From an uncultured Oscillospiraceae bacterium (lineage in GTDB: Bacteria > Bacillota > Clostridia > Oscillospirales > Acutalibacteraceae): a stretch of DNA of 48,762 nt. Shown piece by piece: positions 30,920 to 39,531 of the stretch. The notes beneath the pieces were generated by a model. It worked only from the letters and a program-made list of their open reading frames with translations, did not search any database and was not told where the DNA came from. Every line of letters starts with the position of its first letter. Within the stretch, counting starts at the first letter, position 1. The stretch lies in NCBI GenBank assembly GCA_902492455.1, contig CABULH010000025.1, positions 1-48,762 on the forward strand. Direction: 5' to 3'. A program made the translations under genes and the position numbers.

Positions 30920-33308
30920 ACAGCGTCTGCGGCCCGGAATCAACCGGTGGTTCCTCCGCCGACGGCTCTGCTTTTTTCAATTGTCTGACCGTGTAGTTAT
31001 ACATGGCGCTGACGATGAAGCAGATCACGCCTCCTCCGATCAGGGCCACCACCCGCAGCAGGGTGCTGAGGTTCGTCACGTCCAGGGTCACCAGCTTGAG
31101 CACGCACACCAGAGTGAGGATCAGCCCATAAAAACGCAGAGAACGGATTTTCCCGGCGAAGCCCGCCAGAATACAGGCCAGGGCGGTGAGCATGCAGATC
31201 AGGCTCAGAATATAGGACTGGGAAAACCAATCGGTGTTGCCTTGAACGGTGGCGAGCACCAGCAAAGTCAGGGAAATGCCGGTGACAACGCCCTTCGCAG
31301 GCTGTTCCTTATCGTGAAGGAGAGCAGGCGCCCGGACAAAAGCCAGGAAAAAGGCCAAGCCGGACAGCAGAAAATACAAGCCCCCTTCCACTGGATCTCC
31401 CCGGCGGGCAAAGCCGATAAAGCCAGCGTCCACCGCCAGCAGCAGCAGCGCCGCGGCACCAAGAAGCCATCGGAGAGAACCGCCGTCCTCTCCCCGGTCA
31501 TACCGCAGAAGCAGCAAAAGAAAGTGCAGACCGGTCATCATCAGCAACAGGGTCACCTCGGGATAGGCCAAATCAGCCGCCAGCAGGATAGGAAGCAGAG
31601 ACAACACCACAACCAGATACAGCACCACCCGCAGAAGAACGCCGTTCTTCTGCCGCACCGCAGGGGGCTGAAAATACCACTGCCCGGCGATAACGATCAC
31701 CACCAGCAGCAGATACGCGAGAGCCAACGCGGGAGTCCCCGCCCGGGTCAGCCGCCCGTATCCGCCGAAAAGCAGGAAGAGGAAATCCACACCCAGCAGC
31801 AGGTCTGCTGCCGCCAGATACGCGGTGCGGCGGCTGAACCGCCGGATCAAAAACAAGGCCAGCGCCGGGAGAATCAGCCAGGGCAGCCGGGGCCATCCGC
31901 TGACAATTCCCGCCCGGGAGTTCCAGAAAAGCAGCTGAAAAGCCACCGCCAGCAAAAAGCAGAGGAGGACGGACAGGCATTCCAGCGTTTCGCTGAACCG
32001 CAGCTTGATCCGCATCGCCAGGGTCAGCGCCACATGGATGGCCAAGGGCACCAGACAGGCCAGCCAGGCGATACCGGCCGCCGACATCCGGGCGATATCC
32101 GCCGCGAAATGTGGCAGCGCCAGGCGATAGGCCGTCACATAGACATTCATGCACAGCGCCGCCGCCCAGAGCAGCTTATTCAGCACATGGAGCCAGACCA
32201 TCGTGTCCTCATCCTTGAACCGGCTGGCGGAAACAGCCAGCAGATAGGAAAAAAAGGAAGCCATCAGAAACTGGACGGCAAAGGCGGCGGCCACAGCAGA
32301 GGCGGGCAGGGCGGAATGAAAGGGGAGCCCCGCCGCGCCGGGGACAAAGCGGGCTAGCATGAACCCGCTGGCTGCCAGTGTCAGGCCCAGGGAGGCGAAC
32401 AAGCCGAAGTGGTAGGTCTTCCGGCAGCAGAAAATGTTTCCCACCAGCATAACGGCGGAGGCGGCGCTTTGATACAGCAGTACCAGCAGCAGCTTATCAT
32501 CGGAAATGCCCTGGGCGAAGGCGAAGCACAGGGAGATGATCATCCCCGCGTGGGCGACCACACTCAGCAGGGTGGAACGCTGCCACCGGGAGATCACCAG
32601 GGTGGCGGCCATCCATACCAGCAGCAAACCGAAAGCGGCGAAATCCGGCAGCCGCCCGAAATAGATATGCGTGAGCAAAATGGAGATGAAAAAACAGCCG
32701 CACCCGCAGCCGGTGAGGGCCAGGGTAAAGTTGTTCCGTCCCTTGGCGGAAAGAAAAGCGCCCAGCCCGGTGATGATCCCGCTCAAGGCGTACATCAGCA
32801 GAATCTTCACGGTTTCGGTGATATATTTATACACCAGCACGCCTAGAAAAATCAGGCCGATAAACACCAGCACCGAGGCGGCGATGCCCAGGACGTTGCG
32901 CCCCAGCCAGTTTTCCAGGGAAGTGTTATTCTCCCGCTTACGAACGGGAGCCGGCGCCACCGGTCTGGCAGGAGGATAGGCATAGGCGGGAGGCGGAACC
33001 GGATAGGCCGGTGGCGAAGCCTGGTACGGTGCAGACGGTCTCACCGATTGGGCAACCGGATACGGAATCGGCGGCACAGCCTGCACCGGCGGCGGTATAA
33101 CCGCCGGAGGAACCGCAGACGGGGCCGAGACAGGCGGACTTTGTCCGTTTCCCTCGCGTTGTCCATACACCTTGGCAGCCATCTTGTCGATCTCTCGCCG
33201 CAGCTTTTCCAGCTCCCGTTGCTGGGCGGAGGTGCGCATACACACCCAGATCAGCGCCACAGGAACAGCGATTAATGCTAGGATTAACAGATACAGAAAA
33301 TACTCCAT
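30918..33308 (-). CDS. DUF2339 polytopic membrane protein
   Basis: A 796-residue membrane protein. An N-terminal helix (3-23) is followed by a short coiled coil (QQRELEKLRREIDKMAAKV), a proline-rich linker of about 70 residues, then the DUF2339 signature LENWLGRNVLGIAASVLVFIGLIFLGVL and some 20 further hydrophobic helices. The family is uncharacterised. The stop codon overlaps the right flank of the terminator shared with the Arc gene. A 72-base gap without terminator separates it from the XRE regulator upstream, so the two may be one transcript. The proline-rich linker (repeated PPxYPVPPP-type units) is unusually long. Confidence 0.85.
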   Translation of the reverse strand: MEYFLYLLILALIAVPVALIWVCMRTSAQQRELEKLRREIDKMAAKVYGQREGNGQSPPVSAPSAVPPAVIPPPVQAVPPIPYPVAQSVRPSAPYQASPPAYPVPPPAYAYPPARPVAPAPVRKRENNTSLENWLGRNVLGIAASVLVFIGLIFLGVLVYKYITETVKILLMYALSGIITGLGAFLSAKGRNNFTLALTGCGCGCFFISILLTHIYFGRLPDFAAFGLLLVWMAATLVISRWQRSTLLSVVAHAGMIISLCFAFAQGISDDKLLLVLLYQSAASAVMLVGNIFCCRKTYHFGLFASLGLTLAASGFMLARFVPGAAGLPFHSALPASAVAAAFAVQFLMASFFSYLLAVSASRFKDEDTMVWLHVLNKLLWAAALCMNVYVTAYRLALPHFAADIARMSAAGIAWLACLVPLAIHVALTLAMRIKLRFSETLECLSVLLCFLLAVAFQLLFWNSRAGIVSGWPRLPWLILPALALFLIRRFSRRTAYLAAADLLLGVDFLFLLFGGYGRLTRAGTPALALAYLLLVVIVIAGQWYFQPPAVRQKNGVLLRVVLYLVVVLSLLPILLAADLAYPEVTLLLMMTGLHFLLLLLRYDRGEDGGSLRWLLGAAALLLLAVDAGFIGFARRGDPVEGGLYFLLSGLAFFLAFVRAPALLHDKEQPAKGVVTGISLTLLVLATVQGNTDWFSQSYILSLICMLTALACILAGFAGKIRSLRFYGLILTLVCVLKLVTLDVTNLSTLLRVVALIGGGVICFIVSAMYNYTVRQLKKAEPSAEEPPVDSGPQTL

Positions 33309-33380
33309 GATTTTGACACCTTCCTTCTCTTATGTGTTCAAAAGCCGCAACAGGGGTATTCCTTCGTTTTTCCTTGTTTT

Positions 33381-33854
33381 TTATTCTTTTTCCTCTCGCT
33401 TCTCTTCCGCCGCCGCATCGTGGAATAGGCCGGTGAGATCTTCCAGATCAAAGGAGGAGGCAATCCGCCGGCCGTCCATGGTCAGCAGCCGGTAATGCTG
33501 GGAGATGATGTTCTGCTGAATGCGGCAGACCCCGTTCTCCATCACCGTCTGCCACCAGATTCTGCCGCCCAGGGTCTGAGGATACCGGGGTTCGCTCCCC
33601 TGGAAGGCCAGATCCAGGATCAATTCGGCGGGATTACCGCCCAAAGCGCCCTGCACCACGCCGCTGCCGGCAAAGATGGTACAGAAAGCCACGCTGCCGG
33701 TCCAGCCCAGAGAGGACCGTCCCTTTTCAATTTCCACCAACGTCTTTTTGGAGAGGCCCAGCATCAGCGCCATTTTTTCCTGGCTAAAGGAATACTCCGC
33801 CCGCACCAGCTTCACCTGCCGATCACACAAAGCGACCAGCTCTTCCCGATTCAT
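33381..33854 (-). CDS. XRE-family transcriptional regulator
   Basis: A 157-residue DNA-binding protein. The N-terminal helix-turn-helix is residues 3-50 (LVALCDRQVKLVRAEYSFSQEKMALMLGLSKKTLVEIEKGRSSLGW). The C-terminal half has an unrecognised domain with FAGSGVVQGALGGNPAELILDLAF and WWQTVMENGVCRIQQNIISQHYRLL. A promoter with a 21-bp palindrome over its spacer and -10 box lies immediately upstream, so autorepression is likely. It is followed by the DUF2339 membrane gene 72 bases downstream. Confidence 0.85.
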   Translation of the reverse strand: MNREELVALCDRQVKLVRAEYSFSQEKMALMLGLSKKTLVEIEKGRSSLGWTGSVAFCTIFAGSGVVQGALGGNPAELILDLAFQGSEPRYPQTLGGRIWWQTVMENGVCRIQQNIISQHYRLLTMDGRRIASSFDLEDLTGLFHDAAAEEKREEKE

Positions 33855-33870
33855 AGCATTCCACCTCTAT

Positions 33871-33905
33871 CACTAATAGTGTAATTTTACACCATTGGTG
33901 TAAAA
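33871..33905. promoter_or_regulatory. Operator palindromes over the XRE promoter
   Basis: TTTTACACCA-T-TGGTGTAAAA (33885-33905) has perfect 10-bp arms, and CACTA-A-TAGTG (33871-33881) a smaller palindrome next to it, sharing the GTGTAA/TTACAC word. The large one fills the spacer and -10 region of the XRE promoter, exactly where an autorepressor would block polymerase. Confidence 0.75.
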
Positions 33906-33912
33906 AGTGCAA
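33884..33912 (-). promoter_or_regulatory. XRE regulator promoter
   Basis: Minus-strand TTGCAC (33907-33912) and TAAAAT (33884-33889) at 17 bases, enclosing the 21-bp palindrome. Confidence 0.6.
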
Positions 33913-33934
33913 GCTTCTTTTTCTTTTAAACCGA

Positions 33935-33975
33935 AAAACACCCCGAAAACCGTTTTCCGGTTTTCGGGGTGTTTT
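33935..33975 (-). terminator. Terminator of the 70-residue protein gene
   Basis: AAAACACCCCGAAAACCG (33935-33952) pairs perfectly with 33958-33975 around a TTTTC loop; the minus strand continues TTTTTCGG. It separates this gene from the XRE regulator. Confidence 0.85.
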
Positions 33976-33991
33976 GACAGGAACGGAAAAT

Positions 33992-34204
33992 TCAAGTTAT
34001 CCCGCCGCGGCCGATCTGACTGACCAGGGCCTGCATCTCCTTTTTGGAGTTCACGGAATGGGTACGGTCAATAATCGCCTGCTGCTGGGCCGGACTCATG
34101 GCGGAAAAGACCTGCATGGCCTCTACATTTTGAGCCAAAGCCATCCCCAGACCCATGGGTACTTCGGAACCAAAGAGGGACTTGATATCGTTTTGCATTT
34201 GCAC
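33992..34204 (-). CDS. Small uncharacterised protein (70 residues)
   Basis: A small, soluble, largely helical protein: MQMQNDIKSLFGSEVPMGLG, then MALAQNVEAMQVFSAMSPAQQQAIIDRTHSVNSKKEMQALV. No membrane helix, metal motif or recognised domain. The SPAQQQAIIDRTHS-like block reads as a conserved helix pair, and similar short proteins are common in Clostridia, but function is unknown. AAGGGCGGGG precedes the ATG; a second ATG two codons later is possible. It is followed by a strong terminator and appears monocistronic. Confidence 0.65.
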   Translation of the reverse strand: MQMQNDIKSLFGSEVPMGLGMALAQNVEAMQVFSAMSPAQQQAIIDRTHSVNSKKEMQALVSQIGRGGIT

Positions 34205-34374
34205 CCCGCCCTTTCAGAATAAATTGATCTTTTTTAGTGTTTCCGAAGATCAGTCCGGTATGCATTTTCACTGAAAACGTACCGTTTATCCGATTTCGAA
34301 CAAAAACAGCCCATATTTCCGCCGCATCGTGTTGTTTTTTCACACAAACTGCGGCTTCCTTTCGGACAATGACA

Positions 34375-34403
34375 TTGACATCCCTTTGGCAGCATGATAG
34401 CAT
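34375..34403 (+). promoter_or_regulatory. Promoter of the DUF885 lipoprotein gene
   Basis: Perfect TTGACA (34375-34380) and TAGCAT (34398-34403) with a 17-base spacer. The 230 bases between the small protein gene and this lipoprotein hold only this promoter and no other feature that could be recognised. Confidence 0.6.
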
Positions 34404-34435
34404 AGAAACAGGAAAGTTGAGGAGGTTATCTTTTG

Positions 34436-36289
34436 ATGAACAAACGTCTGCGTTTTCTGGCAGTAACGGCGGCTGCCAGCCTGCTTCTGCTCTCCGGCTG
34501 CGACAGTCGGAACGCCGGTTCCTCCGCCCCGCCCGTGTCTGCCCCTGTCTCTTCCCAACCGGAAGTGGTGGATATTCCCGCCGCCTTCGACGAGCTGATT
34601 GCGGGCCTGCCCGCGAAATTGCTGGATCCTGACGACATCAGTATCAACTATTATTTTTATGACAAAGCCGCCTACGGCATTGGCGACGCCCTCTACACCC
34701 TTCCCTTCGCCCGACCGGAAGATTACGACCCCGCCGAAGACGAAGAACTGCTGAACAAGCTGGCGGAATTTCAGGATGAGGATCTGCGGGAGGATCAGCA
34801 GCTCATTCGGGATATTCTCATCGACTATATGGAACGGAACCGCAGGCTTGTCTCCTATCTGGAACTGAATCTTTCTTATTTGGGGAGCTACATCGGCTTC
34901 CAGGCCCAACTGCCGCTGCTGCTGGAATCCTATAACCTGGGGAACAAAAACGACCTGGACAGCTATTTTCATGTTCTGGAAACCAGCCCGGAGATTTTCC
35001 AGAAATACGCCGTCTGGGAGAAGGAGCGACAGGTCAACGGCACCGGCATGCCGCCCGCTGCCCTGAAAGGCACCATTGAACAGTGCCGCAATTTTGTAAA
35101 AGAGCCGCCTTTCCTGATCCAAGTATTCGAGGGAAAAATCGACAAAGCGGATTTCCTCACCGCGGAGGAGAAAAACGCCGCCAAAGAGAAGAGCAAAAAC
35201 TTGCTGTCCGGTGCTTTTCTGGATGCTTATCGTCAGCTGGAAGAGGCTCTCTCCGCCATTGATCTCACCGGCAAGGAGGATCTGGGACTTTACGCCCGGA
35301 AGGACGGTACCGCCTATTATGAGGCGTTGCTGCAGGCCGCCACCGGCAGCGATCAGACAGTTGCCGAAGTGAAGGATTATATCACCAGAAAACGCCGGGA
35401 AATTTTAGGGGAATACACGGATCTTTTGCGTGAAGTGGAGATTCCCTCCAGCGGCGTGGTTACCTACGGTGATTTTAAAAATGCCGAGGAAACCGTGAAC
35501 TATCTGCGGGAGCAGATAGCAGCGGATTTTCCCAAGCTGGCGGAGCTGTCCTATCAGGTGCAGAAGGTTCCGGATTCGATGAAGGAAAACTTTTCTCCCG
35601 CTGCTTATATGCTGCCTCGTTTCGACGCCCCTGCTGATGAACCGCAGCGGATTTACATCAACGGAGATTTTGATCAGTCGCTCTTTCCCACTCTGGCGCA
35701 TGAGGGTTATCCGGGCCATATGTACCAATATCATTATTTCCTCTCCACCAAGCCGCCTGCGATCCGGAGGCTCATGGATTACAACGGTTACTCTGAGGGA
35801 TGGGCTACCTATGTGGAAAACAACGCCTGGAAATACGCGCAGGGAAACGACAACACCCGGCAGCTGCTTCATCTGACCTCTCTGTCCCAGCAATACGCCA
35901 ACCTTTGGCTGGCTCTGGCGGATATCGGCGTGCATGCGGACGGCTGGGACTACGCCCAGTTTAAGGAGGAGATGGAGGATTTCTTCCTCTCATTTTACGG
36001 TACTGCCGACTTCCCTGAAGAAGTTTTTCAGCAACAGTACAATATTCTTCTGGAAACCCCTACCGAATACCTGCAGTATTTTTACACCGGCCTGCTGTTT
36101 CAGGATATGGCCGATGAAACGGCCCTCAAGCTGGGCGATAACTTCAGCGCGTCTGACTTCCATCGGGTCATTTTGGAAACCGGCCCCGCTCCCTTTTCCA
36201 TCCTGCGGAAGCAGGTGGACCGGTATGTGGCGGACGTTTTGAAGAAAACCGCCAGCACCACCGGCACCGTAACCGCCCCGGCGGCGTGA
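34436..36289 (+). CDS. DUF885 family lipoprotein, probable metallopeptidase
   Basis: A 617-residue lipoprotein of the DUF885 family, whose members are predicted zinc-dependent peptidases. Signal peptide of about 21 residues ends in lipobox LSGC (Cys22), followed by a Ser/Pro linker. The metal site is HEGYPGH (His422 and His428), with a third ligand glutamate in GYSEGWATYVEN about 40 residues later. The helical N-terminal half (LDPDDISINYYFYDKAAYGIGD onwards) is typical. A TTG three bases upstream could also start it; the ATG at 34436 with GAGGAGG at ten bases is chosen. It has its own promoter and ends at a strong terminator. It probably works at the outer face of the membrane on peptides. 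Confidence 0.85.
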   Translation: MNKRLRFLAVTAAASLLLLSGCDSRNAGSSAPPVSAPVSSQPEVVDIPAAFDELIAGLPAKLLDPDDISINYYFYDKAAYGIGDALYTLPFARPEDYDPAEDEELLNKLAEFQDEDLREDQQLIRDILIDYMERNRRLVSYLELNLSYLGSYIGFQAQLPLLLESYNLGNKNDLDSYFHVLETSPEIFQKYAVWEKERQVNGTGMPPAALKGTIEQCRNFVKEPPFLIQVFEGKIDKADFLTAEEKNAAKEKSKNLLSGAFLDAYRQLEEALSAIDLTGKEDLGLYARKDGTAYYEALLQAATGSDQTVAEVKDYITRKRREILGEYTDLLREVEIPSSGVVTYGDFKNAEETVNYLREQIAADFPKLAELSYQVQKVPDSMKENFSPAAYMLPRFDAPADEPQRIYINGDFDQSLFPTLAHEGYPGHMYQYHYFLSTKPPAIRRLMDYNGYSEGWATYVENNAWKYAQGNDNTRQLLHLTSLSQQYANLWLALADIGVHADGWDYAQFKEEMEDFFLSFYGTADFPEEVFQQQYNILLETPTEYLQYFYTGLLFQDMADETALKLGDNFSASDFHRVILETGPAPFSILRKQVDRYVADVLKKTASTTGTVTAPAA

Positions 36290-36385
36290 GGCTGACAATC
36301 CTGCGAAAACCTGACCCGTTTATTTTCAAACAGACGCATCTCTTCCCTAAATCGTCGCCCAATGTTGGAAAAGCCCCAAAGAGTA

Positions 36386-36429
36386 ATCATAAAAGAAACG
36401 CCGGATGTTTCCGGCGTTTCTTTTATGAT
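36386..36429. terminator. Bidirectional terminator with 20-bp perfect arms
   Basis: Arms 36386-36405 and 36410-36429 are perfectly complementary around TGTT; the core GAAACGCCGGA is flanked by AAAA/TTTT. It serves the DUF885 gene and the leftward RsmC-like gene. Confidence 0.88.
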
Positions 36430-36453
36430 GCAATCTGCTTACGTATCTGCGCC

Positions 36454-37041
36454 TTATTTCCTGGCCTCCAGTACATAGACTCCCTTTTTCTTATATAGAG
36501 TCTTCACACTGCCGAAGAGCTCCTGCAGCTTTATCAGGGTGCTTTCCGCCCCATGCTTTTTTTGGATCACCACGAACAGCCGCCCGCCATCCCGCAAGTG
36601 ATCCCGGGCCCCCTCATACAGGGAGAATACCACTTCCTTGCCCGCGTGAATGGGGGGATTGAGGATCACCGCGTCAAAGGGCCCCTCCAGATTTGCAAAA
36701 CCGTCGGACAGCACACAGGCGGCTTCCACCCCATTGTCCCGGCTGTTGCACTTCGCCAATGCCAGCGCCCGGCCGTTGACGTCGGACATGGTAATATGGA
36801 CCTGATCGGCGTACAGCGCACCGACCACCGTCCCCACCGGCCCCCAGCCGCAGCCCAAATCCAGCACCCGGCCGGACAAGGGTGGAAGCTGATGGAGCAG
36901 CAGATCGGTGGCGGGATCCACATGGCCGGGAGAAAAGGTACCGGCGTCGCTCTGAAACCGGAATCGCCGGCTGCCGAAATAATAGGTGAACTCCTCCAGA
37001 TGGTGCTCCAGCTTTTCATCCTCGATAAAATAATGGCTCAC
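36454..37041 (-). CDS. RsmC-like class I rRNA methyltransferase
   Basis: A 195-residue SAM-dependent enzyme of the MTS/RsmC type (small-subunit rRNA guanine-N2 methyltransferase-like). It starts with SHYFIEDEKLEHHLEEFTYYFGSRRFRFQSDAGTFSPGHVDPATDLLL, has motif I VLDLGCGWGPVG and the catalytic NPPIHAG in VILNPPIHAGKEVV. The YbxB-like short form lacks the N-terminal domain of E. coli RsmC, as usual in Firmicutes. The coding start is nine bases after the topB stop, so it is co-transcribed with topB. The exact rRNA target is not proven. Confidence 0.85.
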   Translation of the reverse strand: MSHYFIEDEKLEHHLEEFTYYFGSRRFRFQSDAGTFSPGHVDPATDLLLHQLPPLSGRVLDLGCGWGPVGTVVGALYADQVHITMSDVNGRALALAKCNSRDNGVEAACVLSDGFANLEGPFDAVILNPPIHAGKEVVFSLYEGARDHLRDGGRLFVVIQKKHGAESTLIKLQELFGSVKTLYKKKGVYVLEARK

Positions 37042-37049
37042 AGCGCCTT

Positions 37050-39236
37050 CTACCGCCCTTTCTTCTCCTCACGGATCTCTCCATCCCCGCCGTTTTCCGC
37101 CAGCGCCTTTTGCAGCGCCAATGCCAGCGCACTCTGTCCCTTGGGCTCCTCCTGGCGGCTGAGATATTTCTGCACCTCCCGCTTGGACATGCCGCCGCTG
37201 CCGGACTGCTGGTGAAATTTCTCCGCCTTCTCCCGGAAGCCGCAGCGGCAGACGTAGCATTTTTTATCCCCATTGCCAAACAACTCCATCCGCTTGTGGC
37301 AGTTGGGACAGCGGACGTTGGTAGCCATGCTGAGATTTTCCCGATGACCGCATTCCCGGTCCTGACAGACCAGCATCTTTCCTTTTTTGCTGCTGACCTC
37401 CAGCATCATCTTGCCGCACACCGGGCAGGGGGTGCGGGTGATGTTGTCGTGAGTATAAGCCGCGTCGCTGGCAGCCACGGTTTTCACCAGGAAAGCCGCG
37501 TAATCCCGGATTCCGGCGATAAAGGCGGGCTTGGCCGCCTCTCCCCGGCTGATGGCCTCCAGCTGCCGTTCCCATTGGGCGGTGAGCAGGGGCTCCTTCA
37601 GATCCGGCGGCACCAATCCAATGAGCTGGATCCCCTTGGAGGTGGGCGCCAGGGAATTGCCTTTTTTCTCCATATAAAAAGCGGAGAAGAGCTTTTCGAT
37701 GATATCCGCCCGGGTGGCAGGGGTGCCCAGCCCGCCGCCGATGTATTCCTTCATCGCCTTGTCCTCGATAAAGGCGGCGGGATTCTCCATGGCGGACAGC
37801 AGTGTCGCTTCGGTATACCGAGGTGGCGGGGCGGTCTGAAGGGTTTTCAGCTGTACGCTGCGGCAGATGAATACGTCCCCCTTCTGTACTCCCGGCAGGG
37901 TCTGCTCCTCCTCTTCTTCCTCATCCTGGGCGTCGGTAACCGTCCGCCAGCCCTTGTCCAGTACCACTCGTCCGGCGGCGTAAAAGCGCTCCCCTTCGGC
38001 CAGCAGCTCCGCCCGGATCCGCCGGAATTGATAGGGCGGATAAAAGCAGGTGAGGAACCGCCGTACCACCAGCATATAAATCCGTTTTTCCTCCCCCGAC
38101 ATGCTCATCATATCCGCCCCCTGTTCGGTGGGGATGATGGCGTGGTGATCGGTGACCTTGGCATTGTTGACGCAAGCCTTGGCGATTGGCCGCCGGTTCT
38201 TGCGGATATCCGCTACCAAAGGGGCGAAATCCCCTTTGGCCACCGCCCGCAGCCGCTCGTCCAGGGTGGGGACGATATCCTCGGTGAGATAGCGGGAATC
38301 GGTGCGGGGATAGGTCAGCGCCTTGTAATTCTCATACAGCCGCTGCATCACCGACAAAGTCTGTTTGGGGGACATCTGATACAGTCGGTTGGCGTCCCGC
38401 TGCAGCTCGGTAAGATCATAAAGCATGGGCGGCGGGGTGGCATGTTCCTTGGCCTGCACGTCGAACACCCGGAATTCCTTGTCCTGGATCTTCTGCGCCA
38501 GCGCTTCCGCCTTCTCCTTCTCAAAAATAGCGGACTGCTTTTTCACGTCCTGCCAGGTGACAAAGAAGGGCCCCAAATCCGCGCTGACCCGGTAGTAATC
38601 CCGGGGAACAAACCGCTTGATCTCCTCCTCCCGCCGCACCAGCATATACAGCGTGGGGGTCTGGACCCGCCCGGCGGAGAGCTGGGCGTTGAATTTACAG
38701 GTGAGCGCCCGGGTGACGTTGAGGCCCACCAGCCAATCCGCCTCCGCCCGGGCCACCGCCGACTGATACAGATTCCAATATTCTCTGCCCTCCCGCAGCC
38801 GGGCAAAACCCTCCTGGATGGCCCGGTCAGTCTGGGAGGATATCCACAGCCGCTTGATGGGCTTGTGAAATCCGGCTTTTTCTAGGATCCACCTGGCCAC
38901 CAGCTCTCCCTCCCGACCGGCGTCGGTGGCAATCACCAGAGAATCCACCTCCGGGCTGTGAAGCAGTTTTTTCACCACGGCATACTGCTTGGCTGTTTCT
39001 GGGATCACCTTCAGCTCCATCTTTTCCGGCAGCATGGGCAGGGTCTCCAAGCTCCAGGTCTTGTATTGTTCACCGTATTGCTCCGGCTGAGCCAGCTCCA
39101 CCAAATGGCCCAGCGCCCAAGTGACGATGTATTTTTCTCCCGACAGGCTGCCGCCGCCGCCCTGTCGGCAGCCCAGCACCCGGGCGATCTCCCGGCCCAC
39201 CGACGGCTTTTCCGCCAGCACCAGCGTCTTTCCCAT
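37050..39236 (-). CDS. topB: DNA topoisomerase III
   Basis: A 728-residue type IA topoisomerase that passes single strands and resolves recombination intermediates. The toprim domain has TLVLAEKPSVGREIA (Glu9) and VIATDAGREGELVARW; the active-site Tyr309 lies in ALTYPRTDSRYL. The C-terminal region has two zinc-ribbon-like units: CPVCGKMM...CQDRECGH and CPNCHKRM...CYVCRCGF. An AAGGAGG site fixes the start at 39236 rather than an upstream ATG (39284). It is followed nine bases later by the RsmC-like gene. Confidence 0.96.
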   Translation of the reverse strand: MGKTLVLAEKPSVGREIARVLGCRQGGGGSLSGEKYIVTWALGHLVELAQPEQYGEQYKTWSLETLPMLPEKMELKVIPETAKQYAVVKKLLHSPEVDSLVIATDAGREGELVARWILEKAGFHKPIKRLWISSQTDRAIQEGFARLREGREYWNLYQSAVARAEADWLVGLNVTRALTCKFNAQLSAGRVQTPTLYMLVRREEEIKRFVPRDYYRVSADLGPFFVTWQDVKKQSAIFEKEKAEALAQKIQDKEFRVFDVQAKEHATPPPMLYDLTELQRDANRLYQMSPKQTLSVMQRLYENYKALTYPRTDSRYLTEDIVPTLDERLRAVAKGDFAPLVADIRKNRRPIAKACVNNAKVTDHHAIIPTEQGADMMSMSGEEKRIYMLVVRRFLTCFYPPYQFRRIRAELLAEGERFYAAGRVVLDKGWRTVTDAQDEEEEEEQTLPGVQKGDVFICRSVQLKTLQTAPPPRYTEATLLSAMENPAAFIEDKAMKEYIGGGLGTPATRADIIEKLFSAFYMEKKGNSLAPTSKGIQLIGLVPPDLKEPLLTAQWERQLEAISRGEAAKPAFIAGIRDYAAFLVKTVAASDAAYTHDNITRTPCPVCGKMMLEVSSKKGKMLVCQDRECGHRENLSMATNVRCPNCHKRMELFGNGDKKCYVCRCGFREKAEKFHQQSGSGGMSKREVQKYLSRQEEPKGQSALALALQKALAENGGDGEIREEKKGR

Positions 39237-39327
39237 ACGGATTCCTCCTTGATCGGATTTTTTGCCATAAACCCCTCCGGCCAACGCGGAGGCACGGCTG
39301 CGGAAACACCCTATTCATACTGCGTCC

Positions 39328-39333
39328 ATCATA
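39328..39333 (-). promoter_or_regulatory. Extended -10 element before topB
   Basis: Minus-strand TGGTATGAT gives an extended -10 with TATGAT (39328-39333). No good -35 box was found. Confidence 0.35.
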
Positions 39334-39384
39334 CCACAAAGCCAATGATTTATGAAGAAAAGTTGAAGAAAACTCGTAAATTCT

Positions 39385-39412
39385 TTGATTCCGATTAGGG
39401 ATTTCTTATACT
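39385..39412 (+). promoter_or_regulatory. Promoter of the VanY-type gene
   Basis: TTGATT (39385-39390) and TATACT (39407-39412) at 16 bases, giving a leader of about 115 bases before the chosen ATG. Confidence 0.4.
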
Positions 39413-39531
39413 TTCCCCATTCGGTTGATTCCCTGATTTTCTTGTGTTACCATGGCTCTGCGGCCATTTTCCGGGTAAGCGTCTGCGGAAATCAGCGCCC
39501 ACCCAAGGCTGCGGAAAGGCATGAAGTGCAT

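Noticed and set aside
30981..32357. 458-codon plus-strand frame opposite the DUF2339 gene
   Set aside because: A Gln/His/Arg-rich translation that mirrors the hydrophobic codons of the membrane protein on the other strand.
36386..36429. 20-bp inverted repeat as a MITE
   Set aside because: Its position 97 bases after one stop codon and 24 bases before the convergent gene's stop, a four-base loop and A/T flanks fit a bidirectional terminator.
37110..38885. 591-codon plus-strand frame opposite topB
   Set aside because: Antisense shadow of topoisomerase III with low-complexity composition.
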